Shown: positions 1 to 10,748, counted from the first letter of the stretch. The stretch is DNA of 64,000 bases from JAEUTH01 sp039931675 (GCA_039931675.1 JBDTRM010000285.1:19518-83517), one strand, 5' to 3'. Notes: generated from the letters alone by a model not told the origin. Program-made: numbers and translations.

Positions 1-1
1 G

Positions 2-3000
2 TTTAACAATGTCGGATTAGTTCAATTGCAATTTGTATTTACATCAGACCTTAGCGTAATATGGGATGGTTTCTCGATTGATAATTTTTGTCTTACCCTT
101 CCACCTCCAACTGATGTGGGTGTTGATTCAATTTTATCGCCAACTGCCAATTCAGGCGCAGGTACAAGCTCAGATGTAATAGTACGCGTGCGAAATTTCG
201 GTTCGCAACCGGTAACTAATTTTGATGTTTATTATGTTTATGCAGGAACCACTTACGGCCCTGTTAATTACAGCGGAACGGCAATTGCACCTAATGCTAC
301 ATTGATTGATACAATTGCACCTCAAATCGTAATACCTCCTGGTGCATTTTGTATTCAGGCTTATACTTCGCTTGCCGCAGATATGGATCATACGAACGAT
401 TCACTCAGTGGATGCATGTTTGGAGTACCGGTTGATACATTGAGTTATTGCAACGACTTTGAAGGAGCATTTGTTGATTGGTCAGCCACACCTACACCGG
501 GTGGAGGTTCAACCTGGGAATTAGGAACTCCAAATTTTGGCGTTACTACAGGTGCACATTCAGGTGTTAATGCATGGGATGTTGATTTGAACTCTGGCTA
601 TACAAGCAACGCTAATACTACACTTAACTCACCATTCTTTGATTTTTCTACTGCATCAAATGTCCAGTTATCGTTTTGGAGAAATAACCGTGTTGAAAAC
701 GCCTTTGATGGTGCGCGGATTGATTATTCAATTGGTGGCGGCACGTGGAATGTGTTAGGAACTTTTCCCGATCCTAATGGAGTAAATTGGTACAATGATG
801 TTTCTCTAAATTCAAGTTTATTACCCGCATGGACTAATGCTTCCAGCGGATGGATTAAATCAGAGTACAATATGAGCCAGTTTAATAACCAGGTTCCATT
901 GCTTCAGTTGCGATTTGCATTTACTTCTGATGCTACTGTAATTCAGGATGGATTTTCTATTGATGATTTCTGTTTGAAAAACCCTCCCCCGTTTGATGGC
1001 GGAGTAATTTCAATTGATGCACCTGTGCAGCAGGGCCTTGCAATAGGTTCAGCGTATAACATTGATGTTACTATACGTAATTTCGGGCAAAACGCTATCA
1101 GCAATTTCCCTGTGGTTTATAAATTTAACGGAAGCACCTTCACCGGAACATTTACAGGTACGATTCCTCCGAGCTTCATTGCTACTCAGACTTTTACATG
1201 CCCGGTTCCATTTATAGCAATCAGCGGATCGTTTGATATATGCGCATGGACAGAAGTGCCGAGCGATGGCGATGCGGCAAACGATACTACGTGCAGAACT
1301 TATGTGGGTGTGCCAACTATTACCCCTACATATACTGATAGTTTTGATGGTCCAAATATCGGGTGGACTACTGAGTCGGCCAATCCTCAAACAATTTGGG
1401 AATTAGGCGCTCCTAACTTCGGAACTACGAACAGTTCATATTCTCCACCAAACTGCTGGGATATAAATCTTAACAACACCTATTTCGCAAATGCTAATGC
1501 ATCGCTTGTTTCTCCATATTTTGATTTTACAACTGTAGTTAAAGGTGAGCTTTCATTCTTTATGAATTACAAGGTTGATAATTTTAATGGCGAAGGTATG
1601 CACGTGGAATATTCAATTAATGGTGGAGGAAGCTGGAATGTTTTAGGTGCTGTAGGTGCAGCTAACTCAATTAACTGGTACAATTCGAATAACATATTCT
1701 CAAGCGCCACAGAAGGCTGGAATGGATCCGCACCGTGGCAGCTTACTAAATTTGTAGATAATAATGGCGACATGGATGGCCAGCCTAACGTGCGTTTCCG
1801 TTTCGTATTTACATCTGATGCATTCCCAACAGGCGATGGAGTTTCAATTGATGATATAAAAGTTTATCGTCCTATTCCAAATACTGCAGCTACACTTGAT
1901 GTAAAAGCAACTTACGGAATTTTGCAGCCCGGCATGCAGTCGCTTTCAGGGTTAATTAAAAACACAGGCTACATTCCATTGACCAGCGTACTTGTTACTT
2001 TGCAGGTAGATGCCGTTATTATCTGTACTGATACTATTAATCCAACACCAACGCCTGGCGGTGTTCCGTTTGACTCTACATTCTGGCATACTTTCTCATG
2101 CCAGTGGAATGCCTCGCCAGGTGCACATGATATTTGTATCTGGACCTCATATCCTAACCAAACGGTTGATGAGTTTCCGAGCGATGATACTACATGTGTA
2201 GTATTAACAGTATTTGATACCATTTCGCAATTCCCATACTGCACTGATTTTGAAAGCGGCCCTAAATGGGTTACTTTAAATTCAACTACGTTTGCTCAAA
2301 CCAGCAGTTGGGAATTAGGTACGCCTATTAAAACTAATTTTATAGGTGCTTTCAACGGAAGCAATGCATGGGTTACAAAACTTGCAGCCGAGTATCCAAA
2401 CTTAGACGAAAGCTCATTGTTTACACCTGTATTTAATGTTGGCATAGGCAAATGTTATGAGCTTAGTTTCATGCACAATTTCGATATGGACTTGTTTAAT
2501 GACGGTGGCTCTATAGAATATTCAATTGACAGCGCCAAGACCTGGAAGGTGTTAGGAGATATAGGGGATGCGGTTAGCTGGTACAATTCAGTTTATATAG
2601 CTGCGTATGGCTTCCCTGTTCATGCCGGATTTACCGGATTTAATGGCGGATGGATTTCATCTTCTCATAACTTTAAGGCACCGGCTACCGGAACTGTGAT
2701 TTTCCGTTTCCGCTTTAGCTCCGATCAAACCAATAATGCTGACGGATGGGAGATTGATCAATTCTGTTTCAAAGAAATTACCGGTTCATGTGTTACTGCA
2801 GTTGAAGAGCCTGCGGCAGCCGGGTTGTATCTTTACCAAAATGCTCCTAACCCTGCAAGTGGTTCTACAACTATTGCATTTAACCTGCCTGCATCAGGCA
2901 AAGCAGAGCTGACTGTAACTAATCTTGTTGGACAAATAGTGGCTAAGCCCGTTAACGATAATCTTGGAGAAGGTCGCCACACGGTTAATTTGAATTCGAA

Positions 3001-3082
3001 AGATTTTACACCTGGTATTTATTACTACACGCTTAAATTTAACAATAGTAAAATTGTGCGTAAGATGGTGATCACTCAGTAA
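2..3082 (+). CDS. Large T9SS-exported surface protein with CARDB/MAM-like repeats (5' end outside window)
   Basis: The reading frame is open from base 2, and the first codons (FNNVGLVQLQF) match an internal repeat (FNNQVPLLQLRF), so the gene starts upstream of the window. The visible protein, about 1026 residues, alternates CARDB-like stretches (for example DVIVRVRNFGSQPVTNF) with jelly-roll or MAM-like units. These carry recurring WELGTPNFG, SPFFDF, YSIGGG.WNVLG and FTSD...DGFSIDDFC motifs, and three full units plus the tail of another are visible. The last ~85 residues (APNPASGSTTIAF to KMVITQ) are a typical T9SS type A sorting domain, so the protein should be secreted and anchored or released at the cell surface. 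No catalytic motif is apparent; an adhesive role is inference only. Confidence 0.9.
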   Translation, partial: FNNVGLVQLQFVFTSDLSVIWDGFSIDNFCLTLPPPTDVGVDSILSPTANSGAGTSSDVIVRVRNFGSQPVTNFDVYYVYAGTTYGPVNYSGTAIAPNATLIDTIAPQIVIPPGAFCIQAYTSLAADMDHTNDSLSGCMFGVPVDTLSYCNDFEGAFVDWSATPTPGGGSTWELGTPNFGVTTGAHSGVNAWDVDLNSGYTSNANTTLNSPFFDFSTASNVQLSFWRNNRVENAFDGARIDYSIGGGTWNVLGTFPDPNGVNWYNDVSLNSSLLPAWTNASSGWIKSEYNMSQFNNQVPLLQLRFAFTSDATVIQDGFSIDDFCLKNPPPFDGGVISIDAPVQQGLAIGSAYNIDVTIRNFGQNAISNFPVVYKFNGSTFTGTFTGTIPPSFIATQTFTCPVPFIAISGSFDICAWTEVPSDGDAANDTTCRTYVGVPTITPTYTDSFDGPNIGWTTESANPQTIWELGAPNFGTTNSSYSPPNCWDINLNNTYFANANASLVSPYFDFTTVVKGELSFFMNYKVDNFNGEGMHVEYSINGGGSWNVLGAVGAANSINWYNSNNIFSSATEGWNGSAPWQLTKFVDNNGDMDGQPNVRFRFVFTSDAFPTGDGVSIDDIKVYRPIPNTAATLDVKATYGILQPGMQSLSGLIKNTGYIPLTSVLVTLQVDAVIICTDTINPTPTPGGVPFDSTFWHTFSCQWNASPGAHDICIWTSYPNQTVDEFPSDDTTCVVLTVFDTISQFPYCTDFESGPKWVTLNSTTFAQTSSWELGTPIKTNFIGAFNGSNAWVTKLAAEYPNLDESSLFTPVFNVGIGKCYELSFMHNFDMDLFNDGGSIEYSIDSAKTWKVLGDIGDAVSWYNSVYIAAYGFPVHAGFTGFNGGWISSSHNFKAPATGTVIFRFRFSSDQTNNADGWEIDQFCFKEITGSCVTAVEEPAAAGLYLYQNAPNPASGSTTIAFNLPASGKAELTVTNLVGQIVAKPVNDNLGEGRHTVNLNSKDFTPGIYYYTLKFNNSKIVRKMVITQ

Positions 3083-3130
3083 TGAATAACTTGAAACGTT
3101 AGTTTCGCAAGAAGTATAACGCATTAAATA

Positions 3131-3165
3131 AAAGCCTCCCGGAAGTTTTTTTCGGGAGGCTTTTT
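3131..3165 (+). terminator. Rho-independent terminator after the first T9SS protein
   Basis: GCCTCCCG (3134-3141) pairs with CGGGAGGC (3153-3160). The stem is extended by AAA/TTT and followed by a run of five T. It lies about 50 bases after the stop codon of the upstream gene. The remaining bases up to 3417 are AT-rich and show no gene and no convincing promoter. Confidence 0.85.
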
Positions 3166-3417
3166 GTTGGCGTATAATCGGTGTTTTAAAAAAAATACTT
3201 TTCGCATTTTATTGGTACAATTTTTCGTGATGTTCCAAAAGTTTGCTTTCAATTAAAATGTGATAGCTTTATGCTGTAATAAATCACAAATTGAAATGAT
3301 GGAACCATATAATAACTACATCATACCATTAACTAAATTAAAAAAAATTGCAAGGATTAACCACTTAGTTTTATCTTAAATCTTATCATTTAAATCATTA
3401 TAAACTATTTTCTAATT

Positions 3418-6400
3418 ATGAAAAAAATCACACAAATCATTATTGCCTGCTTTATGCCGGTATGCATGCAGGTCCATGCACAAAGTACAACGCCCGATCT
3501 TAATATACCGGTCACTAACGGACAGGTTAGCACCCTGCTTCGGGATGGTAACACAATTTATGCAGGGGGGTCATTCTCAGGTGTAGGTTATAACACAGGT
3601 AGTTTTGTTAAAAATAAAACAAACAATGATAAACCTGTAACACAATTTCCTTTTTTAAACGGAACTATTTATGATGCTGTTTCTGATAGCAGCGGAGGCT
3701 GGTATGTAGGCGGTTCGTTTTCTATTACGGTGGGGGGCACTTCCTATTCAAATCTTGTTCATGTAACTTCGGGAGGAATTATTGCAACTGCGTTTAATCC
3801 TCAGCCCAACAGCACTGTAAGAGCGCTTGCACTTATTGGTAGCACATTATATGTGGGCGGCAGTTTCAGTCTTATAAGCGGGGCTAACCGCACGCATCTT
3901 GCTGCACTTAATAAAACTAACGGGAATGAAACTACGTGGAATCCCGATTTAAATGGTGATGTATATTCCATACAGGCACAGGACAGTATGGTAAGCATAG
4001 GAGGATCTTTTACGCTGGCAAATGGCAAGCAGCGGGAGTACTTTGCAGTTTTAAAAACGAGCAATGCCACAGCTTACGATTATTTTCAGACAACTAACAG
4101 CTATGTGTTTGCCCTTCACCGAAAGGGTAATCAACTGTTCACGGGAGGCTATCCTTCCTATACCGGTTATCATACCGGGGGTGCCGCACTTTTACAGGGC
4201 ACTACTGCCACCCCGCAATATGATTTTCCGCGAACAAACGGGGCAGTTTATGATGCTGTAAGCGATGGAAGTGGCGGATGGTATATAGCGGGTGCATTTA
4301 CACAGGTTGGTCTTGCAAGCCGCAGTTATATTGCTCACATAAAAGCTGATAATACACTTGATCCTAATTTTCAGCCTGCCGCTAATGGCCCTGTAAATGC
4401 CCTTGCACTTAGCGGAACTACCTTATATATTGGCGGAAGCTTCAGCATTTTAAATGGTGTCACCAAAACATACCTCGCTGCTGTTAACAAAAATACAGGA
4501 GCTACCATCAATAGTTTTAATACCGTAGTGAATGGCGCTGTTTATGCCCTGCATCTGCAAGACACTTTATTGTTTACAGGTGGCACATTTACCCGCATCA
4601 ACGGTTTGACAAAAACTTACCTCGCTTGCATTAATACCGTTACCCATGAAGTGCAGCAGGACTATGGTAATGCAAACAGCTATGTTTTCAACTTTTATGC
4701 AAACAATAACCTGTTATACTATTGCGGTTACTTCAGCAGAACAGGTTTTAATACACTGGGAATAGCGCAATTTACAACAGGAAAAGCTGTGCCTGTTTAT
4801 AATTTTCCGACTACTAACGGTAGTGTAAACGCAGTTATCAGTGACGGCAGCGGAGGCTATTATATCGGTGGAAGCTTCTCTGCTGTTAATGATGTGGCAA
4901 GGGCAAACGTAGCACATATACTTGCCAATAAAACTATTGACCCGTCATTTACAGCAAACACTAACGGACCGGTAAATGATCTTGCTTACAACGGTTCAAA
5001 CCTTTTTATAGGAGGAGGTTTTTCAACTGTAAACAGCACTTCCCGCTTATATCTTGCAGCGGTAAATGGCACTACCGGCACCCTGGTAAATACCTGGATT
5101 GCTGATTGCGGTTCAACAGTGCTTAGCATGTTTCTTAAAGGACCAACACTTTATATAGGCGGAACTTTTACTACAGTTAAAGGCACTGCCCGCACTTATG
5201 CTGCTGCAGTAAATGCCGGTAACGCTGCTCTTACAACATGGGCGCCTAATCCAAACAGTTATGTGTTTGACCTGCTTACCAATGCGTCAGGAAGTAAAGT
5301 ATATATGTGCGGATATTTTTCGCAGGCTGGCGGACAAACGCGCAGTTACGTTGCAGCGGTTAACAATACCAATGGCAACGCCACCGGGTGGCATCCTATT
5401 TTAAATAGCTACTGCTATGCACTTGAACTCAATGCCAATACAGTATTGGCAGGTGGCGATTTTACAACTGTGAACACAATTTCACGAAATCATATTGCTG
5501 CAATTGATTCCGGCAACGGAAATCCTACATCATGGAATCCGAATATTAACGGGAAAATAGAAGTGATAACCAAAAGCGGAACTACTATTTATGCCGGAGG
5601 TAATTTTACGCAGGCAGGCGGAGCAACTACGCGAAATAATATATGCGCCATTGATGCCTCAACCGCGGCCGTAACATCATGGAATCCTGCTACTGACGGG
5701 CAGGTTTATGCTATATGCATTGATGGTAGCAAAGTAATAGCCGGTGGAGGCTTTGGCTTTTCCAATTCAAACAACCGCAATTATGTGGCATGCCTTAATA
5801 TGAATAATGGGGTGGTAAGCGCTTTCAATCCTTCCCCTAACAGTTATGTATATGCACTTGGTGGTAATGCTACCAAGGTTTTTATAGGCGGTGATTTTTC
5901 AACCGTTCAAACTATTGCAAGATTAAATGTTGCAGCCTGCAATCCCACAAACGGTAATTTGCTTTCGTGGAATGCAAATCTGAATGGAAGAGTTGATGCG
6001 CTGAATGTGATAGGGACTAAGGTATATGCAGGAGGTAACTTTACGCAGGTGAACACCAGCACTGCTAGAAATTATTATGCGGCATTTGATGAAAGCACAG
6101 CAATTGCCACGAGCTGGAATCCCGCGGCCAATGCTGCACCCGGCACTTACGGGTTTATAAAGAGTGACGGCACTGATATATTGCTGGGAGGTACTATTGA
6201 TTACCTTAACGGGGGCACACGCCAGTATGCTTCATGCATTGATGTTACAACAGGAAAAGTAACAGGATGGACGGCTAACTGTAACAGTTACGTGTATGCT
6301 ATTGCAGGCTACGCAAATAAAATTTACCTCGGAGGATCGTTTAGTACAGTTAACACCATTCCGCGTGCATGTCTTGCTGCTGTAGATGCAACTACGGGCA

Positions 6401-7863
6401 GCCTGCTTAACTTTAATCCCGGCCTGTCAAACATAAGTTCGATACAAAGCATTTATAATAATAATGACACCACTTATGCGGGAGGCAATTTTACTGAGAG
6501 CACCGGCAATCATTTGCTCTCATTTAAATCAAATGGCAGCCTTATAACTTCATGGGCTCCTATGCCAAATACAACAGTGCAGATAGTGCGTGGTTATAAT
6601 AAAGACATTGTTTTCGGAGGAAGCATCACTTATGCAAAATATACTAATCGCAGTAATTTGTTTTCTTACAATGCTTCATCAGGAGCAATAAATGACTGGG
6701 CGCCAAAGATCAATGGTGAAGTTAAAGCGCTTACAGTTAAAGGTACTGTGCTTTATATTGGCGGTAGTTTTACGTATGTTGAAACAAGCACGTCACGTAA
6801 CAGGCTTTGTGCTTATAATAAAACAACAGGTGTACTGCAGGCGTGGAATCCTAATGCCGATAACGAAGTATATGACCTGGCTAATGATGGCACTTACATT
6901 TATGCCGGGGGCGCTTTTAATACAGTAGGCAGCAGCACACGTCACAAGGCTGTAAGCTTAACCGGAAGCGGCAACGGTGTTGTACAGGCGTGGAACCCTA
7001 ATCTTGACAATTACTGTAGAAGCATTTGCATTACGGGGAGCACAGCTTACCTGGGCGGGCAATTTACCACCGCAGCAGGAGGTACAAGTCGTAATCGTCT
7101 TGCTGCAGTAAATCTCACAAATGGTGCACTGCTATCATGGAATCCAAATGTAACAGGTGGTGATGTTTACAGCATTGACGCGTATCTCGGAAATATTTAT
7201 GTGGGAGGATCATTCACAGGCATTTCAGGAGCAACACGTAACAGGTTAGCTTCTTATAAAGTTTCTAATAACACATTAAGGGCATGGGATCCTGATGCAG
7301 CTAACGGAACCATATATGCTTTTGCATTTAATACCAACGAGGTTTACATCGGTGGATCTTATACTACCATTAAAGGACTGCCGCGAACCCGTCTTGCAGC
7401 AGTTGACACTGCCAACAGTTCAAGTTTGCGTACGTGGACACCGGCCATTAACAGCAATGTATATGCCCTCGCAGTATCAAACAATAGATTGTTTGCAGGT
7501 GGTGCCTTTTATGATACAGGCACTGAAACAGTGCGTACAAATTACTTTTCAGGATATAATATAACAGGCAGCAGGTTCAGTAATGATGAGTTGGTGAGCA
7601 GCAACAGTTTTGAAAAAGATAATGTGATAAATGTTTATCCTAATCCTGCATTGCACGAATTAAATATTGTTGCCGATATGCCCTTAACAGAAGCTTATGT
7701 GGTAATTACAAATGCAACGGGACAGCAAGTGGTCGCAAAGAAAATTGAAGCAGGCGATGGTTTTGCAAATGCAATAACAATAGAACAACTACCTGCAGGC
7801 ATTTATACGGTTACGTTAACTGCAAATGAAAAGCAGCATACTGCAAGATTTATAAAGCAATAA
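3418..7863 (+). CDS. Giant T9SS protein with about 28 propeller-type 'GG-x-F' repeats
   Basis: This 1481-residue protein begins with a clear signal peptide (MKKITQIIIACFMPVCMQVHAQ). It then runs as one long array of ~45-55 residue units with the pattern 'VYAL...YIGGSFTTV...R..LAAVN..TG....WNPN'. I count about 28 GG-x-F type cores (YAGGNFTQ, FIGGDFSTV, YVGGSFTGI and similar). The unit resembles delta-60/DUF5122-type beta-propeller repeats, so several linked propellers are likely. The C-terminus (NVYPNPALHELNIV to ARFIKQ) is a T9SS type A sorting domain. The protein should be secreted; ligand and role are unknown. It is a single gene between two terminators. Confidence 0.92.
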   Translation: MKKITQIIIACFMPVCMQVHAQSTTPDLNIPVTNGQVSTLLRDGNTIYAGGSFSGVGYNTGSFVKNKTNNDKPVTQFPFLNGTIYDAVSDSSGGWYVGGSFSITVGGTSYSNLVHVTSGGIIATAFNPQPNSTVRALALIGSTLYVGGSFSLISGANRTHLAALNKTNGNETTWNPDLNGDVYSIQAQDSMVSIGGSFTLANGKQREYFAVLKTSNATAYDYFQTTNSYVFALHRKGNQLFTGGYPSYTGYHTGGAALLQGTTATPQYDFPRTNGAVYDAVSDGSGGWYIAGAFTQVGLASRSYIAHIKADNTLDPNFQPAANGPVNALALSGTTLYIGGSFSILNGVTKTYLAAVNKNTGATINSFNTVVNGAVYALHLQDTLLFTGGTFTRINGLTKTYLACINTVTHEVQQDYGNANSYVFNFYANNNLLYYCGYFSRTGFNTLGIAQFTTGKAVPVYNFPTTNGSVNAVISDGSGGYYIGGSFSAVNDVARANVAHILANKTIDPSFTANTNGPVNDLAYNGSNLFIGGGFSTVNSTSRLYLAAVNGTTGTLVNTWIADCGSTVLSMFLKGPTLYIGGTFTTVKGTARTYAAAVNAGNAALTTWAPNPNSYVFDLLTNASGSKVYMCGYFSQAGGQTRSYVAAVNNTNGNATGWHPILNSYCYALELNANTVLAGGDFTTVNTISRNHIAAIDSGNGNPTSWNPNINGKIEVITKSGTTIYAGGNFTQAGGATTRNNICAIDASTAAVTSWNPATDGQVYAICIDGSKVIAGGGFGFSNSNNRNYVACLNMNNGVVSAFNPSPNSYVYALGGNATKVFIGGDFSTVQTIARLNVAACNPTNGNLLSWNANLNGRVDALNVIGTKVYAGGNFTQVNTSTARNYYAAFDESTAIATSWNPAANAAPGTYGFIKSDGTDILLGGTIDYLNGGTRQYASCIDVTTGKVTGWTANCNSYVYAIAGYANKIYLGGSFSTVNTIPRACLAAVDATTGSLLNFNPGLSNISSIQSIYNNNDTTYAGGNFTESTGNHLLSFKSNGSLITSWAPMPNTTVQIVRGYNKDIVFGGSITYAKYTNRSNLFSYNASSGAINDWAPKINGEVKALTVKGTVLYIGGSFTYVETSTSRNRLCAYNKTTGVLQAWNPNADNEVYDLANDGTYIYAGGAFNTVGSSTRHKAVSLTGSGNGVVQAWNPNLDNYCRSICITGSTAYLGGQFTTAAGGTSRNRLAAVNLTNGALLSWNPNVTGGDVYSIDAYLGNIYVGGSFTGISGATRNRLASYKVSNNTLRAWDPDAANGTIYAFAFNTNEVYIGGSYTTIKGLPRTRLAAVDTANSSSLRTWTPAINSNVYALAVSNNRLFAGGAFYDTGTETVRTNYFSGYNITGSRFSNDELVSSNSFEKDNVINVYPNPALHELNIVADMPLTEAYVVITNATGQQVVAKKIEAGDGFANAITIEQLPAGIYTVTLTANEKQHTARFIKQ

Positions 7864-7878
7864 AATAATCATCTAAAT

Positions 7879-7910
7879 AAAATCCACTTCCACACGGGGG
7901 TGGATTTTTT
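7879..7910 (+). terminator. Rho-independent terminator after the propeller-repeat protein
   Basis: AAAATCCAC (7879-7887) pairs with GTGGATTTT (7900-7908) over a 12-base loop and is followed by more T. It lies 15 bases after the stop codon and argues against translation of the next gene starting at the GTG at 7900. Confidence 0.8.
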
Positions 7911-7998
7911 ATTGGTGCTTATTGGTATGAAAACTTCCTGTTGCAGCAACGGGATTAACATTCCAAAAAGAAAAATTTCCTTTTCTTGCAGGTCAATC

Positions 7999-9198
7999 AT
8001 GCTATCAGTTATATCGCAATATCGTGAATCGTTTGCCGGCCTTCAGCGCAATATCTGGGTGCTTTCTATTGCCATGTTTATCAATAGAAGTGGCTCTATG
8101 GTATTGTTGTTTACTTCATTGTACCTCACTAAAGAATTACATTTTAGTATCAGCGAAGCAGGGCTTGTAATGAGTTGCTATGGTGTCGGTAGTATATTGG
8201 GCAGTTATTCCGGGGGCTGGCTTACTGACAGGAAAAATCATTTCGACATCATGCTTTTTTCGCTTGTTAGCTGCGGACTAATACTTCCACTGATGTTATT
8301 CGCCACCTCAAAATTATTCATCATCCTTATTATTTTTTTCTACGCATTTGCTGCTGATATGTTTCGCCCGGCTAACTCTGCGGCTATAGCAGTCTATTCA
8401 GATTCGGGAAACCGTACCCGGTCTGTTTCATTAGTCAGGCTCGCAGTTAATTTAGGATTTTCAGTTGGTCCCGCAATTGGGGGATTTGTTGCTTTGCACT
8501 TAGGATATAAGTGGCTATTTGTGATTGATGCATTATCAAGTTTTGCTGCGGCAATTATGCTCTATAATTATTTGCCAAAACAAAAATTGGAAAAAAACCG
8601 TCATGAAAATGATGTATTAAATGACCGCAGCACATCCGCTTATCGCGATTACCGGTACTTAGTTTTTATTTTATTGGTTGCGTTATGGGGCATGTGTTTC
8701 TTCCAATTGTTTGCAAGTGTGCCGCAGTATTTCAGCCGCGAGAGTCATTACAATGAAGATACCATTGGTCTGCTGCTTGCATTAAACGGACTCTTAGTGG
8801 TGATCATTGAAATGCCGTTGATAGCCGCTTTGCAAAGAACTAAAAATATGTTTTCGTATATCATTGCAGGTACATTATGCATTCCTGTTGCATTTGGAAT
8901 TTTAGTGGCAGGGCATGGACTGATGATCATGGCAATCATTTATACTTTTATGATCACAATGGCCGAGATATTTGCCATGCCATTTATGATGAATTATGCC
9001 CTGTCAAGACCAAAGCCTGAAAGACAGGGACAATATTCGGCTTTATATTCTATATCATTCGGCCTTGCAATCATTGCCGCCCCTTCAGTTGGTTTAGGCC
9101 TGGCAAGTGCTTACGGTTTTAATACCATGTTTGGTTTTTTTATAGCAATCAGTTTATTTATTGCGTTAGGGTTTGGTTTGCTGGGGAGGAAGGGTTAG
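7999..9198 (+). CDS. MFS transporter, multidrug-exporter type
   Basis: The 399-residue product is a 12-helix major facilitator. It has the usual MDR-family opening (QRNIWVLSIAMFINRSGSM) and, between helices 2 and 3, a motif-A-like loop (GGWLTDRKNHFD). It should be an inner-membrane exporter of drugs or metabolites; the substrate cannot be read from sequence. The frame is open back to a GTG at 7900, but that codon sits inside the preceding terminator. I therefore place the start at the ATG at 7999, which matches where homologues begin. It converges with the CBS-type gene only 30 bases downstream. Confidence 0.85.
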   Translation: MLSVISQYRESFAGLQRNIWVLSIAMFINRSGSMVLLFTSLYLTKELHFSISEAGLVMSCYGVGSILGSYSGGWLTDRKNHFDIMLFSLVSCGLILPLMLFATSKLFIILIIFFYAFAADMFRPANSAAIAVYSDSGNRTRSVSLVRLAVNLGFSVGPAIGGFVALHLGYKWLFVIDALSSFAAAIMLYNYLPKQKLEKNRHENDVLNDRSTSAYRDYRYLVFILLVALWGMCFFQLFASVPQYFSRESHYNEDTIGLLLALNGLLVVIIEMPLIAALQRTKNMFSYIIAGTLCIPVAFGILVAGHGLMIMAIIYTFMITMAEIFAMPFMMNYALSRPKPERQGQYSALYSISFGLAIIAAPSVGLGLASAYGFNTMFGFFIAISLFIALGFGLLGRKG

Positions 9199-9228
9199 GC
9201 CTCCCCCCGGAGGGCGCTGATGCAGCAT

Positions 9229-10596
9229 CTACCGAGTAAGCGCATTCAACACATCGCTGCGTGTGATGATATAAGTTTTGTCAACTTTAAAATCTCTTAC
9301 AAGCACAGCATTATGCTCAGCCGTAAGCATCCCCGAAAGGGAATCTATAGGAGTGCTGATGTCAACGAAAGGAAATGCGGGTTGCATGATGGTGGAGATA
9401 GGCTGCGATTTTATATCGGGATTGTTTACGATGGCTTTATAAACTTCGGTTTCATTTAGTGAACCTGTAATGCGCTTGGCTGTGGTTACCGGAATTTGCG
9501 AATAATCTTTTTGCTGCATTATCTTAACTGCACTTTCTATTGTGTCGGTGCTTTCGAGGGCTGTGAGTTCACCTTTTTGCGAGGTAACCAAATCCTTTGC
9601 AGTCAAACCCTTCTTATCAAAATAACCTTTCTCGCGCATCCATTCATCGTTATACATTTTGCCGAGATAACGCGTGCCGTGATCGTGAAAAATAACCACC
9701 ACCACATCGCCTTCTTTAAATTTATCTTTCAGTTGCATCACTCCCGCCATAGCGCTGCCTGCGCTGTTGCCGGCAAAGATGGCTTCCTTACGTGCTATTT
9801 CGCGGGTCATTAATGCTGCATCCTTATCAGTAACTTTTTCAAAGAGGTCAATCAAATCGAAGTTTACATTTTGTGGTAAAAAATCTTCACCAATACCTTC
9901 AGTCACGTAAGGATAAATTTCATTCTTATCAAAGATGCCCGTCTCTTTATATTTTTTGAAAACAGAACCATAAGTATCAATACCAAAAATTTTAATGTTG
10001 GGATTTTTCTCTTTAAGAAACTTTGCCACTCCGCAAATAGTTCCGCCTGTGCCAACACCAACAACGAGGTGCGTAATTTTTCCATCGGTCTGTTCCCATA
10101 TTTCAGGACCTGTGGTTTCATAATGCGCCTGCGAGTTGGAAGGGTTATCATATTGATTCGGTTTCCACGAATTAGGAATTTCCTTAACCAATCGTGTCGA
10201 AACCGAATAGTAGGAGCGGGGGTCTTCAGGATCAACATTGGTAGGACACACAATTACATCTGCACCAAAAGCGCGCAGGGCATCAAACTTTTCTTTCGAT
10301 TGTTTATCGGTGCTGGTGAACACGCATTTATAACCTTTGATAACGGCAGCTATTGCTAAACCCATCCCGGTGTTACCGCTGGTGCCTTCAATAATTGTTC
10401 CTCCGGGTTTTAACCGCCCATCTTTTTCGGCATCTTCAATCATCTTTAGAGCCATGCGGTCTTTAATGCTGTTGCCGGGATTAAACGTTTCAATCTTTGC
10501 CAGCACCGTTGCCTTTATATCTTTAGTGATGTTATTGATACGCACCATCGGAGTGTTACCGATGGTATCAAGAATGTTATCGCAGATTTTTTTCAT
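9229..10596 (-). CDS. Cystathionine beta-synthase-type PLP enzyme with CBS domain pair
   Basis: The 455-residue protein has a fold-type II PLP domain: the PLP lysine lies in NPGNSIKDR (K45), the substrate loop is EGTSGNTG (70-77), and GVGTGGT is the phosphate loop. A C-terminal Bateman module (two CBS motifs, about residues 335-455) follows. There is no N-terminal heme region. Known members join serine (or O-acetylserine) with homocysteine or sulfide; CBS rather than cysteine synthase is favoured by the Bateman tail and by the EGIGEDF segment. The start at 10596 (ATG) is preferred over an upstream TTG at 10620. Confidence 0.85.
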   Translation of the reverse strand: MKKICDNILDTIGNTPMVRINNITKDIKATVLAKIETFNPGNSIKDRMALKMIEDAEKDGRLKPGGTIIEGTSGNTGMGLAIAAVIKGYKCVFTSTDKQSKEKFDALRAFGADVIVCPTNVDPEDPRSYYSVSTRLVKEIPNSWKPNQYDNPSNSQAHYETTGPEIWEQTDGKITHLVVGVGTGGTICGVAKFLKEKNPNIKIFGIDTYGSVFKKYKETGIFDKNEIYPYVTEGIGEDFLPQNVNFDLIDLFEKVTDKDAALMTREIARKEAIFAGNSAGSAMAGVMQLKDKFKEGDVVVVIFHDHGTRYLGKMYNDEWMREKGYFDKKGLTAKDLVTSQKGELTALESTDTIESAVKIMQQKDYSQIPVTTAKRITGSLNETEVYKAIVNNPDIKSQPISTIMQPAFPFVDISTPIDSLSGMLTAEHNAVLVRDFKVDKTYIITRSDVLNALTR

Positions 10597-10650
10597 GATG
10601 TGTTTGTTTGAGGGCGGCAAAGAAAAGAAAAAACGTTTGAGGTTTAGGTT

Positions 10651-10683
10651 AAACCTTATAGGTTTTAAAAACCTATAAGGTTT
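10651..10683. repeat. Perfect 16-bp palindrome, AAACCTTATAGGTTTT type
   Basis: AAACCTTATAGGTTTT (10651-10666) and its exact reverse complement (10668-10683) are separated by one base. The element lies upstream of the CBS-type gene on its 5' side. It has no T-run and resembles short dispersed palindromes often seen in Bacteroidota intergenic DNA. Confidence 0.8.
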
Positions 10684-10748
10684 GATGCAGATAAAGAAAA
10701 AACGTTTCAGGTTTTTGGATTTGGGTTATCAATTGTTAGGGCAGATTT

